Positions 1 through 7,426 of a stretch of DNA of 64,000 nucleotides are shown in pieces. Under the pieces are notes generated by a model, which did not search any database, was not told where the DNA came from, and was given only the letters and a program-made list of their open reading frames with translations. Each line of letters opens with the position of its first letter. The stretch's first letter is position 1. The position numbers and the translations under genes are program-made. This stretch comes from Cytophagaceae bacterium (GTDB lineage: Bacteria; Bacteroidota; Bacteroidia; Cytophagales; Spirosomataceae): the NCBI GenBank assembly GCA_016722655.1, contig JADKIR010000004.1, positions 2,046,001 through 2,110,000 of the forward strand, given 5' to 3'.

Positions 1-480
1 AGGCATCCCGGTATAAAATGGGAAGATGTGCAAACCAAACTAGAGAATAATCCTGAAAAACTTTGGTCGCTTGACCAAATGGAACTCACCGAAGGCGAGC
101 CGGATGTAGTTGGTTTTGACGAGAAAAGTGGGGAATATATTTTTTATGATTGCTCACCTGAGAGCCCCAAAGGCAGGCGTAGTTTGTGCTATGACAGAGC
201 CGCTCTGGATGCCAGAAAGGAGTATAAGCCTACCAACAGCATTATGGATATGGCTGCTGAAATGGGCGTGGAAGTGCTTACAGAAGAGCAATATCATTTT
301 TTACAATCATTGGGCAATTTTGACCTCAAAACTTCCAGTTGGATTATCACACCTTTTGAGATCAGGAAGCGGGGAGGTGCACTTTTTGGTGACCGCCGAT
401 ATGACCATGTTTTTACTTATCACAATGGTGCCGATTCATATTATGCTGCCAGAGGATTTAGAAGTGCGTTGAAAATTTAA
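1..480 (+). CDS. DUF4256 family protein, 5' end cut by the window edge
   Basis: The reading frame is open from base 1 (R-H-P-G-I-K-W-E-D-V), so the true start lies upstream. The GTG at 28 is internal and not a convincing start. The visible 159 residues contain the typical DUF4256 blocks: EPDVVG near the start, YDCSPESPKGRRSLCYD in the middle, DMAAEMGVE, then KTSSWIITP and a C-terminal RRYDHVFTYHNGADSYYAARGFR block. No catalytic function is established for this family. It is a soluble cytosolic protein with no signal peptide or membrane segment. It is convergent with ppnP and separated from it by a bidirectional hairpin. The family call is from conserved motifs; the function is unknown. Confidence 0.88.
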   Translation, partial: RHPGIKWEDVQTKLENNPEKLWSLDQMELTEGEPDVVGFDEKSGEYIFYDCSPESPKGRRSLCYDRAALDARKEYKPTNSIMDMAAEMGVEVLTEEQYHFLQSLGNFDLKTSSWIITPFEIRKRGGALFGDRRYDHVFTYHNGADSYYAARGFRSALKI

Positions 481-511
481 AAAAAGCCGGAATTTTTTTT
501 TCCGGCTTTTC
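479..511. terminator. Bidirectional intrinsic terminator between convergent genes
   Basis: A GCCGGAA/TTCCGGC stem is flanked by an A-run on the left and a T-run on the right, so it can terminate both the DUF4256 gene on the plus strand and ppnP on the minus strand. It starts directly at the DUF4256 stop codon and lies 6 bases from the ppnP stop. Confidence 0.85.
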
Positions 512-516
512 AAATT

Positions 517-798
517 TTATTCATATTCACATAAATAACTCGTTTGGAAAGGTACATTTACCCAAAACTTTGAGTTGGCAGGCACCTCGAAAGCCTCACC
601 GTCAGAAAAAACATTTATATCAGCCTCACCCTCAATTTTTACTTCCATTTTTCCCTGAATTACGGTCATAGTTTCGGCTGAACCCGTGCTGAATTCATAT
701 TCTCCTTCATTCATAACGCCCACTGTTGACTTGCCATTTTCGGTTTTATAACCCAACGATTTTACATTTCCCCCAAAATACTCGTTTACTGAAATCAT
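517..798 (-). CDS. ppnP: Pyrimidine/purine nucleoside phosphorylase PpnP (DUF1255)
   Basis: PpnP catalyses phosphorolysis of several nucleosides to free base and ribose-1-phosphate in the cytosol. The 93-residue product from MISVNEYF matches the usual family length of about 94. It shows the family blocks NEYFGGNVKSLGY, TVGVMNEGEYEF, ETMTVIQGKMEV and, near the end, EVPANSKFWV, typical of a small single-domain cupin. A longer start 24 bases upstream (MQKKYKKN) is possible but lies in a poly-A/T leader and extends beyond the family N-terminus, so ATG at 798 was chosen. It is a monocistronic gene with a hairpin terminator directly after the stop. Confidence 0.93.
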   Translation of the reverse strand: MISVNEYFGGNVKSLGYKTENGKSTVGVMNEGEYEFSTGSAETMTVIQGKMEVKIEGEADINVFSDGEAFEVPANSKFWVNVPFQTSYLCEYE

Positions 799-912
799 AT
801 TTTTTTTATATTTTTTTTGCAAAAATATTCAAAAAAACAGTTTCTTTACCGCTTAAATAATTATTGTTAAAACAATATCCATGATATGTTTTTTTTGTAA
901 AAATTTCGCAGG

Positions 913-1542
913 ATGCTTCAAATCAAGGGATTTCGGAAATCGTATCATGAAAATGTAATTCTTGATGTACCCGACCTGGTTATAGGTAAGGGTGTAATTA
1001 TCTTTCAGGGGCATAATGGCTCCGGAAAATCCACATTTCTGAAGGCCATTTCGGGTATGATTCCGTTTGAAGGAGAAGTGGTTTTGGATAATGAATATTT
1101 CCTTTCGAAAGACCCCGTCATATTCAGGAAATGGGTCAACTATAGTGCTGCCGAGCCACAATACCCCGATTTTATTTCCGGAAAGGAGATTATCGACTTT
1201 TACCTTAAAGTTAAGGGTGGGAAGAAGTCTGAAATTGAAGAATATGTGAAACAGTTGCATGTCAATAGCTTTTACAAGAACCCAATAGGCAGCTATAGCT
1301 CAGGCATGCTCAAAAAGATTTCGCTGATCGCCGCCCTTTGTGGAGATCCAAAAATCCTCGCATTGGACGAGCTTCTGACCACAATTGATGTGGAAAGTCA
1401 ACATATTTTTCTGGAAATATTAAAGCATAAAGTAGCAGATGGTGTAAGTGTTTTTATTGCCTCGCATCATGAGATTGATCAAAATGTTTTGCCTGTAAAT
1501 CAGTATTTTAGAGTGCAAAATCAAACCATCACGCAACTATGA
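913..1542 (+). CDS. ABC transporter ATP-binding protein
   Basis: This 209-residue nucleotide-binding domain of an ABC transporter sits on the cytosolic face. Walker A is GHNGSGKST (residues 33-41), the signature region is YSSGMLKKI (about 127-135) and Walker B is ILALDE (about 148-153), with a switch histidine region FIASHHE near residue 180. The length is that of a minimal export-type ATPase. The stop overlaps the start of the downstream membrane gene by 4 bases (ATGA), so the two are translationally coupled and form one transporter. The substrate cannot be read from the sequence. The upstream A/T-rich region contains no visible Shine-Dalgarno site. Confidence 0.92.
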   Translation: MLQIKGFRKSYHENVILDVPDLVIGKGVIIFQGHNGSGKSTFLKAISGMIPFEGEVVLDNEYFLSKDPVIFRKWVNYSAAEPQYPDFISGKEIIDFYLKVKGGKKSEIEEYVKQLHVNSFYKNPIGSYSSGMLKKISLIAALCGDPKILALDELLTTIDVESQHIFLEILKHKVADGVSVFIASHHEIDQNVLPVNQYFRVQNQTITQL

Positions 1543-2612
1543 TTTTGACCAAAACCATCGTCAGAAACTACTATAAACAAAATGTGGGATTTTATCTGCT
1601 CATTTTTATGCTGGCTTTTGGTTTTATGAAAGGTCCGGATCACAAGCATCTGATTTTGAGTATTTTGCAGGCTCCATATATGTTAGTTTATGTGTCAATT
1701 GTTTGGGTTTTGCATGTATTAAAGACCAATTTCTTTTTCAGACAAAACCTTACCGACAGCCGAAATCGTTTTCTAAAAGATATGATTTTGGCGAAACCTT
1801 CTTATGTGATATCCGAACTTTTGTCAGCACAATTTGCCTTGGATCTGCCCTTTTTATTATATGCACTGGCCATGGTTATTTTGGGTTTTGTGAGCAATTT
1901 GATTTTACCCGCAATACTCATTATTTTTATTCAAATCGCCTTGGTTTTGATTCCGGCATTGCATCTGTATTTTGAAATCAAAAGAACTGACGAACCCCAA
2001 ACAAGTATTTTTTCCTTGAAATGGCTTCCCAGTTTACCCCAGCATATTTGGTTTATTTCTTATCTTTTCAGAAAACAACCATTATTAATCTTAAGTCTTA
2101 AGTTCTTTTCCTGGTGTATTATTTATGGTACAGCCCAGCTTTTTCCAACCGATGAATATGATTTTAGACTTTTAAATCTTGGAATCTGGATTTTGAGCTT
2201 AGGACAGTTTGTTTTGGGACAAGAATATTACAGATATTTTATAAGAAACGTTTTTTTTGAGAAAAATCTACCAATTTCAATGAACAAAAGGTTAAGTTAC
2301 CTGCTTCTTTTATCCTTGATTTTAAGTATTCCTGAGTTTTATTTGATTTCCGCCAACTGGTGGCAATTGATTTCAATTTCTGACTGGCTTTCTGCTTATT
2401 TATATTTTCTTTCCTTGCAGACATTCTGGATTATTTTTCAATTCAAAGTCACCCATACTGAAGATAAAACTGATTTGAGAGTATTTACGGCTCTGGGTTT
2501 GATTTTCTTTTTAATCATGTTCAAAGTTAACCTGGCCTTAATAGGGGCGGTTTTTCTGATTTGGGGTTGTTTTATTTATAAAAGTCGATATCAAAATTCA
2601 GAGAGTTTTTAG
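1539..2612 (+). CDS. ABC transporter membrane subunit, substrate unknown
   Basis: A 357-residue, very hydrophobic protein with roughly ten predicted membrane segments, starting inside the stop codon of the ATPase gene. It has no close motif I can name, but its position and topology make it the permease half of the ABC transporter. Phe, Leu and Ile dominate, and charged residues are restricted to short loops such as RQNLTDSRNRFLKD and EDKTDLR. Similar ATPase-permease pairs in Bacteroidota are annotated only as ABC export permeases. Role in transport is inferred from context; the cargo is unknown. Downstream is a 400-base non-coding stretch with palindromic repeats. Confidence 0.75.
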   Translation: MILTKTIVRNYYKQNVGFYLLIFMLAFGFMKGPDHKHLILSILQAPYMLVYVSIVWVLHVLKTNFFFRQNLTDSRNRFLKDMILAKPSYVISELLSAQFALDLPFLLYALAMVILGFVSNLILPAILIIFIQIALVLIPALHLYFEIKRTDEPQTSIFSLKWLPSLPQHIWFISYLFRKQPLLILSLKFFSWCIIYGTAQLFPTDEYDFRLLNLGIWILSLGQFVLGQEYYRYFIRNVFFEKNLPISMNKRLSYLLLLSLILSIPEFYLISANWWQLISISDWLSAYLYFLSLQTFWIIFQFKVTHTEDKTDLRVFTALGLIFFLIMFKVNLALIGAVFLIWGCFIYKSRYQNSESF

Positions 2613-2627
2613 TTTTCGTGTGGAAAC

Positions 2628-2874
2628 TTTGGGCTAAAGCCCTTTGGTTTGTACAAGCCTATTTTTATCCATTAGCTAAAGCTAGTGGTAATTGATTTTT
2701 ATTATTCAATACAGTTATAAATTAGAAATGGGCTTTAGCCCAATATTTTATTTGTTTTATCCATCCTCAGAAGCCAGTGGTAATTGATTTTTTGTTTTGG
2801 AGAAAATTGGAATGGGCTTTAAGCCCATTTACTAAAATGAAAATAAAGTAAATAGGGGCTTTAGCCCAATTTTA
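2628..2874. repeat. Cluster of GGGCTTTAGCCC palindromes and a 17-base direct repeat
   Basis: This fills most of the gap between the ABC permease and rsmG (2613-3017). Palindromes: GGGCTAAAGCCC at 2631-2642, GGGCTTTAGCCC at 2730-2741, a perfect AATGGGCTT-T-AAGCCCATT at 2811-2829, and GGGCTTTAGCCC at 2856-2867. A 17-base block AGTGGTAATTGATTTTT occurs at 2684-2700 and again at 2776-2792, 92 bases apart, the first preceded by a short TAGCTAAAGCTA palindrome. No long reading frame crosses it. It looks like a REP/BIME-type interspersed palindromic repeat; the genome-wide copy number cannot be judged here. Confidence 0.8.
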
Positions 2875-3017
2875 ATTCGGACATTATTTTGCAAAATAAT
2901 AATCTAATTTATACCAAATCATCCTATTTTCATAGATAATTAAATATGCTTGGGTTATAACCAAATTCCGAAATTCCTCAATAATGCATTATCTTTACCA
3001 ATAATTTTGACTGAAAA

Positions 3018-3671
3018 TTGGACAGCGTAACACTAATTCAAAAATATTTTCCTGAATTGACCAGCGAGCAAATTGAGCAATTTGGTCGCCTGAGAGAGCT
3101 TTACGAACTTTGGAACTCTCAGATAAACGTCATTTCCCGCAAAGACATGGAACATCTTTACGAGAAACATGTTTTGCATTCATTGGGCATCGCTAAGGTT
3201 TGTAGTTTTGTTGATGATACCGAGATTCTGGACGTGGGCACGGGAGGAGGTTTTCCGGGGATTCCACTGGCTATCATGTTTCCTAATGTGCAGTTTCATC
3301 TGGTAGATTCTATCGGAAAAAAAATAAAAGTGGTTAATGAAGTAGCGGCTGCTTTGGGGCTCAAAAATGTAAAAGCAGAGCATGAAAGGGCTGAAAAAAT
3401 TCAGGGAACCTATGATTTTGTTGTAAGTCGTGCGGTTACCCGTATGGCCCCGTTTATGGGCTGGATTCAAAATAAAATCAACCGTAATCACTATAATCCT
3501 TTGGACAATGGTGTTTTATACCTCAAAGGAGGCGACCTGGAAGAAGAACTCTCCGAAATCAAAAGAAAGTACAAGTTGTACAACCTTCCCGATTTTTTTG
3601 AAGAGGAATTTTTGATACCAAAAAGGTGGTGTACGTACCTTTCTGATTATGGCAGCCATTGCAAGGTTTGA
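3018..3671 (+). CDS. rsmG: 16S rRNA (guanine-N7)-methyltransferase RsmG
   Basis: RsmG uses S-adenosylmethionine to methylate N7 of G527 in 16S rRNA (E. coli numbering). The SAM-binding loop is DVGTGGGFPGIPLA (residues 72-85), followed by FHLVDSIGKKIKVV and the VSRAVTRM block, all typical of RsmG. The length of 217 residues fits the family. A TTG start at 3018 was chosen because an in-frame TGA lies just upstream at 3012 and no ATG precedes the conserved N-terminus. The last 23 bases overlap the start of the next gene, suggesting coupling. The C-terminus (RWCTYLSDYGSHCKV) departs from the usual ending, possibly because of that overlap. Confidence 0.93.
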   Translation: MDSVTLIQKYFPELTSEQIEQFGRLRELYELWNSQINVISRKDMEHLYEKHVLHSLGIAKVCSFVDDTEILDVGTGGGFPGIPLAIMFPNVQFHLVDSIGKKIKVVNEVAAALGLKNVKAEHERAEKIQGTYDFVVSRAVTRMAPFMGWIQNKINRNHYNPLDNGVLYLKGGDLEEELSEIKRKYKLYNLPDFFEEEFLIPKRWCTYLSDYGSHCKV

Positions 3672-4329
3672 TTTAGGAAAAAAATCTTTGGTAATCGAAG
3701 CCCATCTGGCTCTTTATGGTTCTTTAGCCTCGCAAGAAGTAGGAGAGAGGATAGTTTCTGAAATCAACCGCATGTGGAACCAGCCCAAAGCTGCAATTGA
3801 AGTGGACGGTACTCTTTTCGACATCGTATTTCATATTGATTTTGGTGTTTATTCACAAAATGATACTCTGAAAATGTTTTCAGAGAACAACAGTCACCGG
3901 GTGAATTTTATCAGAATTGAAGAAAAAAACGTAGCAGAACGCTCCATGATGGGCTTTGGGCTAGGTGAAAACTCCGGTCATTGGCTTATTACTGACCAAC
4001 TGGGCGACAGCACCACAGCGGCACACGAGTTTGGCCATGCCTTGGGCCTTCCACATCCCGATGAACTCGATTTCAGAAACAGCGGGAATCCTCCTATCAT
4101 GGCTCCCAGAGGCACAATTGTGGATGCAGACTTTCAGTGGAATCCTCTGGCTGAGCCCGGTATGACAGGCGGTACCATGCGGCCTATCCACAGACGGGTT
4201 AGGGCTTATGAGGTCTTGAATGTGGTAAAGGATAAAATTTTAGGCACTACTGATTCGTTTACTATCGGTAAACTCAGCCCACATTTATATGACGAAATTG
4301 GTCAACCTGCCGCTTTATCGATTTCATGA
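3649..4329 (+). CDS. Metzincin-type zinc metallopeptidase, cytosolic, unnamed family
   Basis: The 226-residue protein carries HEFGHALGLPH (H126, E127, H130, H136), the extended HExxHxxGxxH zinc motif of metzincins, followed by a likely Met-turn at M151 (PPIMAPRG). The N-terminal half has no signal peptide or membrane helix, which is unusual because most metzincins are exported. Translation begins at ATG 3649, inside the last 23 bases of rsmG in another frame. There is no later ATG until well into the domain. Substrate and role are unknown; the coupling to rsmG may be simple operon packing. Zinc peptidase activity is an inference from the motif. Confidence 0.8.
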   Translation: MAAIARFDLGKKSLVIEAHLALYGSLASQEVGERIVSEINRMWNQPKAAIEVDGTLFDIVFHIDFGVYSQNDTLKMFSENNSHRVNFIRIEEKNVAERSMMGFGLGENSGHWLITDQLGDSTTAAHEFGHALGLPHPDELDFRNSGNPPIMAPRGTIVDADFQWNPLAEPGMTGGTMRPIHRRVRAYEVLNVVKDKILGTTDSFTIGKLSPHLYDEIGQPAALSIS

Positions 4330-4380
4330 TAAACTATTTTAAAAAAAATGAGTCAAAGAATTAATATTCAAATAAATAAA

Positions 4381-4737
4381 ATGAAAAAAAACATCAGTTT
4401 TCTGTTTATAATCCTGATTGCATCACTTTCGTCATGTGCACCCGGTAGTATGCCTACCAGTAGTAAACCTGCAGCTACAGTTGCTGACACCGGAAGCCCG
4501 GAAGCAAAAGCCAAGGCGGTTACCGACAAAATGACCCAGGTTCTTGGATTGAGTACCGACCAGACTGATAAAGTCATGATGATCAATGTCGTGAATTTTA
4601 AGATTGTAAAACGCCTCAGAGAAACCAATGACACCGGAAAACTGCCAACAACGAAAGAAAAGTATCAAAATGAGATGAAAGAAGTGCTTAATGAGCAACA
4701 GTTTACCAAGTTTTTGACTGAATTTTCTGAAATATAA
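4381..4737 (+). CDS. Small lipoprotein, paralogue of the next gene
   Basis: From MKKNISFLF the 118-residue product has a lipoprotein signal peptide with lipobox SLSSC, then a Ser/Thr/Pro/Ala-rich linker and a helical domain of about 75 residues (TDKMTQVLGLSTDQTDKVMM, later EMKEVLNEQQFTKFLTEF). The same domain recurs in the neighbouring lipoprotein at 4785. An earlier ATG at 4348 would put 11 extra polar residues before the signal and is less likely. The helical repeat resembles short periplasmic sensor-like domains (Asp/Gln-rich LGLSxDQ patterns as in Spy/LTXXQ-like proteins), but I cannot assign a family with confidence. Function unknown; probably anchored in an envelope membrane facing the periplasm. 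Confidence 0.8.
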   Translation: MKKNISFLFIILIASLSSCAPGSMPTSSKPAATVADTGSPEAKAKAVTDKMTQVLGLSTDQTDKVMMINVVNFKIVKRLRETNDTGKLPTTKEKYQNEMKEVLNEQQFTKFLTEFSEI

Positions 4738-4784
4738 TTTTAAATTAAATCCGGTTATTTTCAAATAAAAAAGAATAATTTATA

Positions 4785-5129
4785 ATGAAGAAAATCCTCG
4801 CTTTCCTGATTATTGCCTTGATTTTTGTGCAAAATATCAGCTGTAAAAATAACAAAAATGCCATTAAATCCGGAGTAGAAGCAATTTCAAACCCTGAGAG
4901 TTTGGCAAAACTAACTACTGATCAAATGGTAAAAGCTCTGGGACTGGACGGGACTCAGACAGAAAAAGTTATGATGCTCAACTTGGTAAATTATAAAGTA
5001 TTACAAAAGCTTAAGCCTTCAGAGTCAGATAAAATAGCATCAGTAAAAGATAAATATATTGCTGAGATGAAAGCCGTGCTTTCTTCGCCGCAATTTGATA
5101 AGTTTTTGAAGGAGTTTGTGAAGTTCTAA
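4785..5129 (+). CDS. Small lipoprotein, paralogue of the previous gene
   Basis: A 114-residue product with a signal peptide and lipobox QNISC, then a helical domain aligned with the preceding lipoprotein: TDQMVKALGLDGTQTEKVMM against TDKMTQVLGLSTDQTDKVMM, and EMKAVLSSPQFDKFLKEF against EMKEVLNEQQFTKFLTEF. The linker after the Cys is shorter here. The two genes are 47 bases apart and very likely cotranscribed, arising from a tandem duplication. The stop codon TAA (5127-5129) overlaps the stop codon of the convergent tamL gene, so there is no space for a terminator. Function unknown. Confidence 0.8.
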   Translation: MKKILAFLIIALIFVQNISCKNNKNAIKSGVEAISNPESLAKLTTDQMVKALGLDGTQTEKVMMLNLVNYKVLQKLKPSESDKIASVKDKYIAEMKAVLSSPQFDKFLKEFVKF

Positions 5130-7426
5130 AACGGCAAACCTACCGCGATATTCCAGATGAGATTTTCTTTTCTGTAGGCTTTTTTAAGACTAAAATCATC
5201 AATAACCCAGCGTTCTTTGCCTTCAAGCCATGGTTTACGGAAAGGAGTGGCAATATCCAACCTGAAAATCACAAAAGAAAAGTCAAACCGGAAGCCTATA
5301 CCACCACCAATGGCCATTTCATTCAGGAAAGATTTTGAAAACAAAACTCCCGGCCCATAAATATATTCGTCTTTGGCCATCCACACGTTTCCGGCATCGA
5401 CAAAAAGAGCGGTGCCTATAAAATTATTGACTTTATATCTTAGTTCTGTGTTGAGTTCGAGTTTTATATCTCCGGTATTATTCCCAAGAAATTGCTCCGC
5501 TAATGTACCTGTTCGTGCATAAGTGCCTGGTCCAACCCCTCTTGCCCTAAAAGCCCGTAAGGAGTTATTTCCACCTACATAAAACTGGTTTACAAAAGGA
5601 AGCTGCAAGGAATTACCATAAGGAACACCCACACCTACAATTGCCCGGTTGGCCCAGGAAGTCTTTCTTGAGAAGTCAATTTTGTATCTCAGATCTTGTT
5701 CAAGTCTTACAAATTGTGAGAAATAGTCTCCAAAAACCTTCCCCTTTTTCTCCGGATCATTTCTTATTTTATCATAAAGGCCAAAAAGATTTCCCGCCAA
5801 ATCAAGATTTCCGGAATATGAAAACCAGCCAACGCCCATTTTTCTTTGTCTTACATTTATTTCATAAGAGCCACCTGCAATAAACTGATTTTCAAGAATT
5901 ACCAAAAGGCGGGGGTCAGCAAAAATCTCATCAATAAACTCGGTGCTGATATTAGTTGATTTTACCAGATTCAAAGTTATTGGTCGTAAAGAGTGTTCAA
6001 TGCCCCGGCCTTTTGTCCATGCATAACCAAGGGTTGCTTTTGCTGAGTTCAGGTTATACAGGCCGGTCTTTCTGAAACTTTCCCAGCCTACTGTGATAAG
6101 GGTTTTGGGTAAAACTTTACTGATTTCGGGGTCTATTTTTACGAAAGGTGCCCAAAATCTCGGAATAGTGTATTGAGCATCCAGCCCAATACGGTAGTTA
6201 TCTTTATATTGATTGTCTTTGTTGCCGCCCACCTGGAGTTCAAGTCCGGCTTTTGCTGAAAGTTTTAGGATTTCGGCACCCTTGAAAGTATTGTTATTGA
6301 GCCAGTTAAGGCTGAGTTGTGAACCCGCCAAACCACTCGATCGGGTTATGGCATTGGCTTCCATTCTCAGAGATTTTCTTTTCTGTGTTTGAAGGAAATA
6401 ATGGACATCTATCAAGGTGCTGTCAAGGCGGTTGACCACTTCAAAGCGGCTGTTGATAAATTTAAAATTACTTAAACCTATCAGTCGGTTATTGGTAATG
6501 GTTTGCAGTTCAAAGTTGTAAAGCGTACCCGGTCTGAAGGCTATGGCATCAGAGAAGATCCGTTCTTTGTATTTTTTTTGAGGATCATCCAATATCAAAC
6601 CTCTGAAAAAATCAAAACCTTCAGAAGGGACTATTTCAGGTTTGGAATCTACATAAACAAAAATATCGTTGATCTGGTATTGTCTTTGAACAGTGGCCAG
6701 AACAGGCTCCTTCAGCCCGATTTCCAATCTTATGCTATGTTTTTTGAGGGTTGTATCGGCTTTTATTGAAATATTGTCGGGCTTAAAATAATAGTAACCT
6801 TTTCCTCTGAGGTTTTTTTCGATTTCCAGCCTTTCAGCTTTTAATTTTTCAAGATCAAAAAACTTACCCCAACTTACTTTTGATGCTGCCGCATGAAAAT
6901 CAGAGGCCAATGTGCCGTCGCCGTTATGGATTATTACGGTATCAATGGCATATCTCATGCCTGTAAAAGCCGTATATTGTGCATATGCCTGATATCGTTT
7001 GGTTTCCATATTGCTCAGGACTTTGGCATCAAAATAACCTCTGGATTTCAGGTATTCGGTGAGTCGCACGGCATTTTTTGCGAGTAAAGTATTATTGAAA
7101 AAAACTGGTTCTTCCACAAAATTCCTGATGATTGGCCATTTTCTTCTTTTTTCTTTTTTTATAAAATAATAAAAACCCACTTTGTAGGGCACCCTGTATT
7201 TTGAAAGTGGAATACCGATTTTGCTGTTTTCGACTGGCAGCAACATTTCATCTAACGTTTCCTCCAGACCTACAATTTTTGCATCTTTCAGAGTATCAGC
7301 TTCGGTGAGTTTAATGGTGCCACCTCCATATACTTTTTGACCTTCGGGTAGATTTTTTTCTATGCTACAAGAAAAAATCATAGCCGACAGTGCAATGAAT
7401 GCTAATATTTTGAAATATTCTTTCAT
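5126..7426 (-). CDS. tamL: TamL: lipoprotein Omp85-family outer-membrane protein (TamA-like)
   Basis: The 766-residue protein starts with a lipoprotein signal peptide (lipobox MIFSC, Cys 20), followed by POTRA-like repeats in roughly residues 25-350 and a C-terminal Omp85 16-strand barrel. The barrel contains FYVGGNNSLRAFRARGVGPG (the Omp85 gate/loop motif region) and ends in the aromatic residue Phe (AVGLPF). In Bacteroidota the TamA role is played by this lipidated variant, TamL, which works with TamB in moving lipids or proteins to the outer membrane. The start overlaps the tamB stop by 4 bases, making an operon. The 3' end overlaps the convergent lipoprotein gene. Identification rests on the Omp85 features, lipobox and tamB linkage. 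Confidence 0.88.
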   Translation of the reverse strand: MKEYFKILAFIALSAMIFSCSIEKNLPEGQKVYGGGTIKLTEADTLKDAKIVGLEETLDEMLLPVENSKIGIPLSKYRVPYKVGFYYFIKKEKRRKWPIIRNFVEEPVFFNNTLLAKNAVRLTEYLKSRGYFDAKVLSNMETKRYQAYAQYTAFTGMRYAIDTVIIHNGDGTLASDFHAAASKVSWGKFFDLEKLKAERLEIEKNLRGKGYYYFKPDNISIKADTTLKKHSIRLEIGLKEPVLATVQRQYQINDIFVYVDSKPEIVPSEGFDFFRGLILDDPQKKYKERIFSDAIAFRPGTLYNFELQTITNNRLIGLSNFKFINSRFEVVNRLDSTLIDVHYFLQTQKRKSLRMEANAITRSSGLAGSQLSLNWLNNNTFKGAEILKLSAKAGLELQVGGNKDNQYKDNYRIGLDAQYTIPRFWAPFVKIDPEISKVLPKTLITVGWESFRKTGLYNLNSAKATLGYAWTKGRGIEHSLRPITLNLVKSTNISTEFIDEIFADPRLLVILENQFIAGGSYEINVRQRKMGVGWFSYSGNLDLAGNLFGLYDKIRNDPEKKGKVFGDYFSQFVRLEQDLRYKIDFSRKTSWANRAIVGVGVPYGNSLQLPFVNQFYVGGNNSLRAFRARGVGPGTYARTGTLAEQFLGNNTGDIKLELNTELRYKVNNFIGTALFVDAGNVWMAKDEYIYGPGVLFSKSFLNEMAIGGGIGFRFDFSFVIFRLDIATPFRKPWLEGKERWVIDDFSLKKAYRKENLIWNIAVGLPF

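Noticed and set aside
853..1260. Open frame on the minus strand opposite the ABC ATPase gene
   Set aside because: The plus-strand gene has Walker A, signature and Walker B motifs; the antisense frame has none and is a shadow.
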